Assembly (NCBI GenBank): GCA_934130935.1 | Contig: CAKOYQ010000009.1 | Location: 1 to 64,000 of the forward strand | Direction of reading: 5' to 3' | Length of the DNA stretch: 64,000 bases | From: an uncultured Clostridia bacterium | GTDB taxonomy: Bacteria; Bacillota; Clostridia; TANB77; CAG-508 | Shown: positions 7,358 through 15,384 of the stretch, piece by piece | Position numbering within the stretch: position 1 is the first letter of the stretch | How the letters are laid out: each line of letters begins with the position of its first letter | Notes under the pieces: generated by a model | What the model was told of the DNA's origin: nothing | Databases searched by the model: none | The model's input: only the letters and a program-made list of their open reading frames with translations | Made by a program: the position numbers and the translations under genes

Positions 7358-8638
7358 TTATTTTTGATTATTTTTCTTGTTTTGCAACTCTTCTACTAAT
7401 CCTTCCAATTCACCATCTACCTTGTCTGATACTTCCATATTTTTTATAGAATCTATTGATGCTCTTGCAATTTCTTTTCCTGTTCTTTTCCTTTTTTCTA
7501 AACTAATTCCTAAGTTTTGTAACTCCAGTACTTGCTCTTGTGTTGGCTTTTTACCTCTCCCATTTCCTCTGTATGCATTAGCTATATTTCCCCTAGTTTG
7601 ACCTATTTTATCGTTTAATTCTATTCCTAATTCTTCTGCTTTTTCTTCTGTTAGCACTACTCCAGACTTTTTAGCCAATGTTTTAATTGTGTCTCTATAA
7701 TTAATTTTAGCCACGTTTACTCCTAGTTTTGTTAATATTTCTAATTTTTCTATAAATTCTTGAGTCGCATCTCTTACTTCAAGGCGAATTCCTAATTTTT
7801 GTAACTCTTGTGCTTGCTCTTGTGTTGGCTTTTTCCAAGTCCCATTGCCTCTCCATGCATCTGCTATGCCTTTCTTAGTTTTACCTATTTTATCACTTAA
7901 TTCTATTCCTAATTCTTCTGCTTTTTCTTCTGTTAGCACTACTCCTGATTTCTCTGCCAATGTTTCTATTGTATCTTTTTGGATTATTTTCGCAACATCT
8001 ATTCCCTGTTCTTTTAGTATTTCTAATTTTTCTATAAATTCTTGTATTATCTCTCTTGCTTCAAGGCTAATTCCTAACTCCAATAATTCCTGTACTTGCT
8101 CTTGGCTTGGTTTCTTACAAGCTCCTTTTCCTCTGTATGCTCTTGCTATGTTCATCTTAGTATATCCTATTTTATCACTTAATTTTATTCCCAATTCTTC
8201 TGCTTTTTCTTCTGTTAGCACTACTCCTGATTTCTCTGCCAATGTTTCTATTGTATCTTTTTGGATTATTTTCGTAACATCTATTCCCTGTTCTTTTAAT
8301 ATTTCTAATTTTTCTATAAATTCTTGTATTACATCTCTTGCTTCAAGGCTAATTCCTAAATTATGTAACTCTTGTACTTGCTCTTGGGTTGGCTTTTCAC
8401 CACTACCATTCCTTCTGTATGCTCTAGCTATATACGTCTTAGTTATACCTATTTTATCACTTAATTTTATTCCCAATTCTTCTGCTTTCTTCTCTGTTAT
8501 AACTACTCCAGATTTTTGAGCTAATGTTTGTATTGTGTCTTTTTGAGTTATTTTCGTAACATCTATTCCCTGTTCTTTTAATATTTTTAACTTTTCTATA
8601 AATCTTTGCGTACCATTACTACCTCTATTTTGTTTCAT
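7358..8638 (-). CDS. Repeat protein A: four ~94-residue repeats, family unknown
   Basis: 426 residues: a short head (MKQNRGSNGTQ), four tandem repeats of about 94 residues and a charged tail ending NKKNNQK. Each repeat starts FIEKLEILKEQGIDV, continues DTIETLAEKSGVVLTEEKA, then ELGIELSDKIG and AYRGNG..KKPTQEQVQELQNLGISLE. It is predicted all-helical, soluble and highly charged, with no signal peptide or membrane segment. The start is ATG 8638, nine bases after GGAG; an ATG 15 bases upstream overlaps that GGAG. It is the last gene of the array, 17 bases after repeat protein B. I do not recognise the family. The LG-rich second half vaguely resembles helicase-associated (HA) helical repeats. Confidence 0.85.
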   Translation of the reverse strand: MKQNRGSNGTQRFIEKLKILKEQGIDVTKITQKDTIQTLAQKSGVVITEKKAEELGIKLSDKIGITKTYIARAYRRNGSGEKPTQEQVQELHNLGISLEARDVIQEFIEKLEILKEQGIDVTKIIQKDTIETLAEKSGVVLTEEKAEELGIKLSDKIGYTKMNIARAYRGKGACKKPSQEQVQELLELGISLEAREIIQEFIEKLEILKEQGIDVAKIIQKDTIETLAEKSGVVLTEEKAEELGIELSDKIGKTKKGIADAWRGNGTWKKPTQEQAQELQKLGIRLEVRDATQEFIEKLEILTKLGVNVAKINYRDTIKTLAKKSGVVLTEEKAEELGIELNDKIGQTRGNIANAYRGNGRGKKPTQEQVLELQNLGISLEKRKRTGKEIARASIDSIKNMEVSDKVDGELEGLVEELQNKKNNQK

Positions 8639-8655
8639 TTTTGATTTCTCCATTT

Positions 8656-10509
8656 TTATTTTTGATTACTTTTCTTATTTTCCACTTCTTTTACTACTTC
8701 TTGCAATTCTCTATCTGCTTTGTCTGATACTTCCATATTTTTTATTGAACTTATTGATGCTCCTGCAATTTCTTTTCCTGTTCTTTTCCTTTTTTCTAAA
8801 CTAATTCCTAAGTTTTGTAACTCCTGAACTTGCTCTTGGGTTGGCTTTTTACCGGAGCCTTTTCCTCTGTGTGCACTAGCTATATACGTCTTAGTTATAC
8901 CTATTTTATCACTTAATTCTATTCCTAATTCTTCTGCTTTTTCTTCTGTTAGCACTACTCCTGATTTCTCTGCCAATGTTTCTATTGTATCTTTTTGGAT
9001 TATTTTCGTAACATCTATTCCCTGTTCTTTTAATATTTCTAATTTTTCTATAAATTCTTGTATTACATCTCTTGCTTCAAGGCTAATTCCTAACTCTAAT
9101 AATTCCTGTACTTGCTCTTGGCTTGGTTTCTTACAAGCTCCTTTTCCTCTGTATGCACTAATAATATTCTTCTTAGTTTGGCCTATTTTATCACTTAATT
9201 TTATTCCTAATTTTTTTGCCTGCTCTTCTGTCAGTACTATTCCAGACTTTTTAGCTAATGTTCTAATTGTGTCTCTAGAATTAATTTTAGCCACGTTTAC
9301 TCCTAGTTTTGTTAATATTTCCAATTTTTCTATAAATTCTTGTGTTGTATCTCTTGCTTCAAGGTTAATTCCTAAGTTTTGTAACTTCTGCACCTCTTCT
9401 TTGGTTGGTTTCTTATACTGTTCATTCCCTCTATATGCACTAATAATATTCTTCTTAGTTTGGCCTATTTTATCACTTAATTCTATTCCTAATTCTTCTG
9501 CTTTTTCTTCTGTTAGCACTACTCCTGATTTCTCTGCCAATGTTTCTATTGTATCTTTTTGGATTATTTTCGTAACATCTATTCCCTGTTCTTTTAATAT
9601 TTCTAATTTTTCTATAAATTCTTGTATTACATCTCTTGCTTCAAGGCTAATTCCTAACTCTAATAATTCCTGTACTTGCTCTTGGCTTGGTTTCTTACAA
9701 GCTCCTTTTCCTCTGTATGCTCTTGCTATGCTCATCTTAGTGTAGCCTATTTTATCACTTAATTTTATTCCCAATTCTTCTGCTTTTTCTTCTGTTATCA
9801 CTACTCCAGATTTCTCGGCTAATGTTTGTATTGTATATGTTGTTTGAATATTAGATACATCTATTCCTTGTTTTTCTAATATTTTTAGCTTTTCTATAAA
9901 TTCTTGAGTTATATCTCTTTTTTCAAGGTTAATTCCTAAATTTTGTAGCTTCTGCACCTCTTCTTTGGTTAGTTTCTTATAACATCCATTCCCTCTATAT
10001 GCATTAGTTATATTCATCTTAGCATTGCCTATTCTATCAATTAATTCTATTCCTAACTCTTTTGCTTTCTTTTCTGTTAGCACTACTCCAGATTTCTCTG
10101 CTAATGTTTGTATTGTATCTGTTCGAGTTATTTTCGTAACATCTATTCCCTGTTCTTTTAATATTTCTAATTTTTCTATAAATTCTTGTACTATATTTCT
10201 CTTTTCCAATAGTTCTAAACTAACACCTAATTCTGACAATATCTGTACTTGTTCTTTGGTTGGCATCTCGTAACTGCCATTTCCTCTGTATGTATTAGTT
10301 ATATTCATCTTAGCTTTGCCTATTCTATCAATTAATTCTATTCCCAATTTTTCTGCCTGTTCCTCTGATATTACTACTCCCGATTTTTTTGCTAATGTTT
10401 CTATTGTGTCTTTTTGAGTTATTTTCGTAACATCTATTCCCTGTTCTTTTAATATTTTTAACTTTTCTATAAATCTTTGCGTACCATTACTACCTCTATT
10501 TTGTTTCAT
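8656..10509 (-). CDS. Repeat protein B: six ~94-residue repeats, family unknown
   Basis: 617 residues: head MKQNRGSNGTQ, six repeats and the tail KRKRTGKEIAGASISSIKNMEVSDK ending NKKSNQK (here given as key segments). The first repeat is the 97-residue variant with SLELLEKRNIVQE at its end; the others end SLEARD or similar. Repeats 3-4 share long DNA stretches with repeat protein C: about 225 bp, 9611-9836, appear identical to 10918-11143. The head is nearly identical at DNA level to the heads of A and C. The start was chosen as in A; 17 bases separate it from the stop of C. The function is unknown. Confidence 0.85.
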   Translation of the reverse strand: MKQNRGSNGTQRFIEKLKILKEQGIDVTKITQKDTIETLAKKSGVVISEEQAEKLGIELIDRIGKAKMNITNTYRGNGSYEMPTKEQVQILSELGVSLELLEKRNIVQEFIEKLEILKEQGIDVTKITRTDTIQTLAEKSGVVLTEKKAKELGIELIDRIGNAKMNITNAYRGNGCYKKLTKEEVQKLQNLGINLEKRDITQEFIEKLKILEKQGIDVSNIQTTYTIQTLAEKSGVVITEEKAEELGIKLSDKIGYTKMSIARAYRGKGACKKPSQEQVQELLELGISLEARDVIQEFIEKLEILKEQGIDVTKIIQKDTIETLAEKSGVVLTEEKAEELGIELSDKIGQTKKNIISAYRGNEQYKKPTKEEVQKLQNLGINLEARDTTQEFIEKLEILTKLGVNVAKINSRDTIRTLAKKSGIVLTEEQAKKLGIKLSDKIGQTKKNIISAYRGKGACKKPSQEQVQELLELGISLEARDVIQEFIEKLEILKEQGIDVTKIIQKDTIETLAEKSGVVLTEEKAEELGIELSDKIGITKTYIASAHRGKGSGKKPTQEQVQELQNLGISLEKRKRTGKEIAGASISSIKNMEVSDKADRELQEVVKEVENKKSNQK

Positions 10510-10526
10510 TTTTGATTTCTCCATTT

Positions 10527-12494
10527 TTATTTTTGATTACTTTTCTTATTTTCCACTTCTTTTACTACTTCTTGCAATTCTCTATCTGCTTTGTCTGATA
10601 CTTCCATATTTTTTATTGAACTTATTGATGCTCCTGCAATTTCTTTTCCTGTTCTTTTCCTTTTTTCTAAACTAATTCCTAAGTTTTGTAACTCCTGAAC
10701 TTGCTCTTGGGTTGGTTTCTTATAACCTCCATTTCCTCTGTATGCTTTAGCAATATTTCCCCTAGTTTGACCTATTTTATCACTTAATTCTATTCCTAAT
10801 TCTTCTGCTTTTTCTTCTGTTAACACTACTCCTGATTTCTCTGCCAATGTTTCTATTGTATCTTTTTTGATTATTTTCGTAACATCTATTCCCTGTTCTT
10901 TTAATATTTTTAACTTTTCTATAAATTCTTGTATTACATCTCTTGCTTCAAGGCTAATTCCTAACTCTAATAATTCCTGTACTTGCTCTTGGCTTGGTTT
11001 CTTACAAGCTCCTTTTCCTCTGTATGCTCTTGCTATGCTCATCTTAGTGTAGCCTATTTTATCACTTAATTTTATTCCCAATTCTTCTGCTTTTTCTTCT
11101 GTTATCACTACTCCAGATTTCTCGGCTAATGTTTGTATTGTATCTTTTTGAATTATTTTTGTAACATCTACTTTCAGCTCTTTTAATATTTTTAGTTTTT
11201 CTATAAATCTTTGTGTACTTTTACTCCCTCTATTTTGTTCCACTTTTGATTTCTCTTTTTCTTGCAATTCTCTATCTGCTTTGTCCGATACTTCCATATT
11301 TTTTATTGACTCTTTTCCTGTTCTTTTCCTTTTTTCTAAGCTAATTCCTAATTTTTGTAACTCTTGTACTTGCTCTTGAGTTGGCTTTTTACAAGTTCCA
11401 TTGCCTCTCCATGCATCTGCTATGCCTTTCTTAGTTTGACCTATTTTATCATTTAATTTCATTCCTAATTCTTCTGCTTGCTCTTCTGTTATTATTACTC
11501 CTGATTTCTCGGCCAATGTTTGTATTGTATCTTTTAGAGCTATTTTGGTTGCATCTACTTTCAGTTCTTTTAATATTTTGAGTTTCTCTATAAATTCTTG
11601 TGTTGTATTTCTTATTTCAAGGCTAATTCCTAAGTTTTGTAACATCTGTGCTTGCTCTTGTGTTGGCCTCTTATAGTTTCCCTTCCCTCTATATGCATAC
11701 ACTATTCCATACTTAACTACTCCTATTTTATCATTTAATTTTATTCCTAATTCTCTTGCCTTCTCTTCTGTTAGCTCTATTCCTGATTTTTGAGCCAATG
11801 TTTCTATTGTATCTTTTTTTTGAATATTAGATACGTCTATTCCTTTTTCTTTTAATTTTTCTAATTTTTCTATAAATTCTTGTACTATATTTCTCTTTTC
11901 CAATAGTTCTAAACTAACACCTAATTCTGACAATTTCTGTACTTGCTCTTGGGTTGGTTTCTTACAGGCTCCTTCTCCTCTGTAGGCTCTAGCTATATTT
12001 ACCCTAGTTTTGCCTACTTTATCACTTAATTTTATTCCCAGTTTTTTCGCTTGTTCATCTGTTATTACCACTCCAGATTTTTCAGCTAATGTTTCTATTG
12101 TATCTTTTGTTTGAATATCAGATACGTCTATTCCTTTTTCTTTTAATATTTCTAATTTTTCTATAAATTCTTGTACTATATTTCTCTTTTCCAATAGTTC
12201 TAAACTAACACCTAATTCTGACAATTTCTGTACTTGTTCTTTGGTTGGCATCTCGTAGCTACCATTTCCTCTGTATGTATTAGTTATATTCATCTTAGCA
12301 TTGCCTATTCTATCAATTAATTCTATTCCCAATTTTTCTGCCTGTTCCTCTGATATTACTACTCCCGATTTTTTAGCTAATGTTTCTATTGTGTCTTTCT
12401 GAGTTATTTTCGTAACATCTATTCCCTGTTCTTTTAATATTTTTAACTTTTCTATAAATCTTTGCGTACCATTACTACCTCTATTTTGTTTCAT
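10527..12494 (-). CDS. Repeat protein C: fused paralogue with 4+2 repeats
   Basis: 655 residues. Four repeats are followed by a copy of the family's C-terminal tail (KRKRTGKESIKNMEVSDK), then directly by a copy of the family's N-terminal head (EKSKVEQNRGSKSTQ), then two more repeats and a second tail. This is the signature of two neighbouring paralogues fused in frame, with the intergenic stop and start lost. The internal junction lies near 11215-11345. Head and tail are almost identical in DNA to those of A and B. There is no signal peptide, membrane segment or known catalytic motif. Confidence 0.85.
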   Translation of the reverse strand: MKQNRGSNGTQRFIEKLKILKEQGIDVTKITQKDTIETLAKKSGVVISEEQAEKLGIELIDRIGNAKMNITNTYRGNGSYEMPTKEQVQKLSELGVSLELLEKRNIVQEFIEKLEILKEKGIDVSDIQTKDTIETLAEKSGVVITDEQAKKLGIKLSDKVGKTRVNIARAYRGEGACKKPTQEQVQKLSELGVSLELLEKRNIVQEFIEKLEKLKEKGIDVSNIQKKDTIETLAQKSGIELTEEKARELGIKLNDKIGVVKYGIVYAYRGKGNYKRPTQEQAQMLQNLGISLEIRNTTQEFIEKLKILKELKVDATKIALKDTIQTLAEKSGVIITEEQAEELGMKLNDKIGQTKKGIADAWRGNGTCKKPTQEQVQELQKLGISLEKRKRTGKESIKNMEVSDKADRELQEKEKSKVEQNRGSKSTQRFIEKLKILKELKVDVTKIIQKDTIQTLAEKSGVVITEEKAEELGIKLSDKIGYTKMSIARAYRGKGACKKPSQEQVQELLELGISLEARDVIQEFIEKLKILKEQGIDVTKIIKKDTIETLAEKSGVVLTEEKAEELGIELSDKIGQTRGNIAKAYRGNGGYKKPTQEQVQELQNLGISLEKRKRTGKEIAGASISSIKNMEVSDKADRELQEVVKEVENKKSNQK

Positions 12495-12511
12495 TTTTGA
12501 TTTCTCCATTT

Positions 12512-13786
12512 TTATTTTTGATTACTTTTCTTATTTTCCACTTCTTTTACTAGTTCTTTCAATTCTCTATCTGCTTTGTCTGATACTTCCATGTTTTTTA
12601 TTGAACCTATTGATGCTCTTGCAATTTCTTTTCCTGTTCTTTTTTCTAAACTAATTCCTAATTCTGACAATATCTGAACTTGCTCTTGGGTTGGCCTCTT
12701 TCGACTTCTGTCTCCTCTATATGCCCTAGAAATACTTACCCTAGTTTGACCTATTCTATCACTTAATTTTATTCCCAATTCTTCTGATTTTTTTTCTGTT
12801 AGCACTACTCCTGATTTTTTAGCTAATGTTTGTATTGTGTCTGTTACAGTTATTTTTGTAACATCTATTTTCTGTTCTTTTAATATTTTTAGTTTCTCTA
12901 TAAATTCTTGCGTTACATCTCTTACTTCAAGGCTAATTCCTAATTTTTGTAACTCTTGTACTTGCTCTTTTGTTGGCTTTTTGTAATTTCCCTTTCCTCT
13001 ATGTGTACAAGCTATTCCATTCTTAATCTCACCTATTCTATATTTTAATTTTATTCCTAGTTCTTTTGCTTGCTCTTTTGTTATTATTACTCCTGATTTT
13101 TCAGCTAATGTTTGTATTGTATCTGTTTTAGTTATTTTTGTAACATCTATTTTCTGTTCTTTTAATATTTCTAATTTTTCTATAAATTCTTGTGTTACAT
13201 CTCTTACTTCAAGGCTGATTCCCAGCTCTTGTAACTCCTTCACTTGTTCTCGTTTTGGTTTTTTACAGGTTCCATTTCCCCTACATGCATCTGCTATGCT
13301 TTTCTTAGTTTGACCTATTTTATCACTTAATTTTATTCCTATTTCTTCTGCTTGCTCTACTGTTATTATTACTCCTGATTTCTCAGCTAATGTTTGTATT
13401 GTATCTTTTACAGCTATTTTTGTGACATCTACTTTCAGTTCTTTTAATATTTTTAATTTTTCTATAAGTTCTTGTGTTATATCTCTTACTTCAAGGCTAA
13501 TTCCTAAATTCTGTAACTTCTGTACTTGCTCTTCACTTGGTTTTTTACCGCAACCTTTTCCTCTGGATGCACTAGCTATATACGTCTTAGTTGTACCTAT
13601 TCTATCACTTAATTCTATTCCTAATTCTTCTGCCTTCTTCTCTGTTATAACTACTCCAGATTTTTGAGCTAATGTTTGTATTGTGTCTTTTTGAGTTATC
13701 TTTGTAACATCTATTCCATGTTCTATTAATATTTCTAGTTTTTTTATAAATCCTTCTGTACTGTTACCACGTATATTTTGCTTCAT
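12512..13786 (-). CDS. Repeat protein D: four repeats, family unknown
   Basis: 424 residues: head MKQNIRGNSTEGF, four repeats and the tail GKEIARASIGSIKNMEVSDK, ending in NKKSNQK. The repeats are more diverged from those of A-C; they include a Lys-Tyr variant (GIKLKYRIGEIKNGIACTHRG). The ATG at 13786 lies nine bases after GGAGA and exactly 17 bases after the stop codon of E, which also fixes the starts of A-C. Predicted cytoplasmic helical repeat protein of unknown function. Confidence 0.85.
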   Translation of the reverse strand: MKQNIRGNSTEGFIKKLEILIEHGIDVTKITQKDTIQTLAQKSGVVITEKKAEELGIELSDRIGTTKTYIASASRGKGCGKKPSEEQVQKLQNLGISLEVRDITQELIEKLKILKELKVDVTKIAVKDTIQTLAEKSGVIITVEQAEEIGIKLSDKIGQTKKSIADACRGNGTCKKPKREQVKELQELGISLEVRDVTQEFIEKLEILKEQKIDVTKITKTDTIQTLAEKSGVIITKEQAKELGIKLKYRIGEIKNGIACTHRGKGNYKKPTKEQVQELQKLGISLEVRDVTQEFIEKLKILKEQKIDVTKITVTDTIQTLAKKSGVVLTEKKSEELGIKLSDRIGQTRVSISRAYRGDRSRKRPTQEQVQILSELGISLEKRTGKEIARASIGSIKNMEVSDKADRELKELVKEVENKKSNQK

Positions 13787-13803
13787 TTTTCATCTCTCCA
13801 TTT

Positions 13804-15384
13804 TTATTTTTGATTACTTTTCTTATTTTCTACTTCTTTTACTACTTCTTTCAATTCTCTGTCTGCTTTGTCTGATACTTCCATATTTTTTATTGAACTT
13901 ATTGATGCTTCTGCAATTTCTTTTCCTGTTCTTTTCCTTTTTTCTAAACTAATTCCTAAGTTTTGTAACTCCTGTACTTGCTCTTGGGTTGGTTTTTTGC
14001 GGTTCCCATTTCCTCTGTATGCACTAGCTATTCCAGTTTTAGTCACGCCTATTCTATTACTTAATTCTATTCCTAATTCTTCTGCTTGTTTTTCTGTTAT
14101 TATTACTCCTGATTTTTTTGCTAATGTTTCTATTGTATCTGTTCGAGTTATTTTTGCAATATCTATTTTTAGCTCTTTTAATATTTTTATTTTTTCTATA
14201 AATTCTTGTGTTACATCTCTTACTTCAAGGCTAATTCCTAATTTTCGTAACTCCTGTTCTTGCTCTTGGGTTGGTTTCTTATAACCTCCATTTCCTCTAC
14301 TCGCATCAGCTATGCCTTTCTTAGTTTGACCTATTTTATCATTTAATTCTATTCCTAATTTTTCTGCTTGCTTTTCTGTTAGTATTACTCCTGATTTCTC
14401 GGCTAATGTTTGTATTGTGTCTTTTAGAGCTATTTTTGTTACATCTACTTTCAGTTCCTTTAATATTTCTAATTTTTCTATAAATTCTTGTGTTGTATCT
14501 CTTATTTCAAGGCTAATTCCTAAATTATGTAATTCCTGTACTTGCTCTTCACTTGGCTTTTTACCGTAGCCTTTTCCTCTGTGTGCACTGGCTATATACG
14601 TCTTAGTTATACCTATTTTATCACTTAATTCTATTCCTAATTCTTTTGCCTTCTTTTCTGTTATAACTACTCCAGATTTTTGAGCTAATGTCTGTATTGT
14701 ATCTCTTTGAGTTATTTTTGTTACATCTATTCCTTGTTTCTTTAATATTTTTAAATTTTTTATAAATTTTTTTATTGTATCTTCCTTTTCCACTAACTCT
14801 AAACTAACTCCTAACTTCAACAACTTCTGCTCTTGGTCTTTACTTAGCCTTTTATTTTCTTTCCTCTCTCTACATATACTAATTATATGCATCTTAGCTT
14901 TACCTATTTTATAACCTAATTTTATTCCTAATTCTTTTGCTTGTTTCTCTGTTAGAACTACTCCAGATTTTTCTGCTAATGTTTGTATTGTATCTTTTTG
15001 AGTTATTTTTGTTATATCTATTTTTTGCTCTTTTAACATCTCTAATCTTTCTATAAACACTTGTATTATATCTCTCTTTTCCAATGGCTCTAAACTGATT
15101 CCTAATTCAGATAATCTCTGTACTTGCTCTTGAGTTGGCTTCTTATAATTACCTTTTCCTCTGTGTGCACTAGCTATATTCATCTTAAATATGCCTATTC
15201 TATCACTTAATTCTATTCCTAATTCTTCTGCTTGCTTTTCTGTTATTGTTACTCCTGATTTTTTTGCTAATGTTTCTATTGTGTCTGTTTTAGTTATTTG
15301 GGTAACATCTATCTCATGTTTTATTAATATTTCTAATTTTTCTATAAATTTTTGTATACTGTTACCACGTATATTTTGATTCAT
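13804..15384 (-). CDS. Repeat protein E: five repeats, family unknown
   Basis: 526 residues: head MNQNIRGNSIQKF, five repeats and the standard tail ending NKKSNQK. Repeat 2 is degenerate in its second half (ISICRERKENKRLSKDQEQ), having lost the usual YRGNG motif. The start is the ATG at 15384, six bases after GGTGAGG; a GTG 12 bases upstream lies in the ribosome-binding site. The start codon lies inside the extended 3' end of F. Function unknown; same operon as the other repeat genes. Confidence 0.85.
   Translation of the reverse strand: MNQNIRGNSIQKFIEKLEILIKHEIDVTQITKTDTIETLAKKSGVTITEKQAEELGIELSDRIGIFKMNIASAHRGKGNYKKPTQEQVQRLSELGISLEPLEKRDIIQVFIERLEMLKEQKIDITKITQKDTIQTLAEKSGVVLTEKQAKELGIKLGYKIGKAKMHIISICRERKENKRLSKDQEQKLLKLGVSLELVEKEDTIKKFIKNLKILKKQGIDVTKITQRDTIQTLAQKSGVVITEKKAKELGIELSDKIGITKTYIASAHRGKGYGKKPSEEQVQELHNLGISLEIRDTTQEFIEKLEILKELKVDVTKIALKDTIQTLAEKSGVILTEKQAEKLGIELNDKIGQTKKGIADASRGNGGYKKPTQEQEQELRKLGISLEVRDVTQEFIEKIKILKELKIDIAKITRTDTIETLAKKSGVIITEKQAEELGIELSNRIGVTKTGIASAYRGNGNRKKPTQEQVQELQNLGISLEKRKRTGKEIAEASISSIKNMEVSDKADRELKEVVKEVENKKSNQK

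Noticed and set aside
7845..8519. Plus-strand reading frame of 224 codons opposite repeat protein A
   Set aside because: It repeats with the same period as the minus-strand repeats, has no ribosome-binding site and is a mirror of the coding repeat. Similar plus-strand frames at 9269-9745, 13868-14284 and 15603-16319 are rejected for the same reason.
8639..8653. Upstream ATG (MEKSK) as start of repeat proteins A, B and C
   Set aside because: It has no ribosome-binding site and contains the GGAG that serves the second ATG. Genes D, E and F start at the equivalent of the second ATG.
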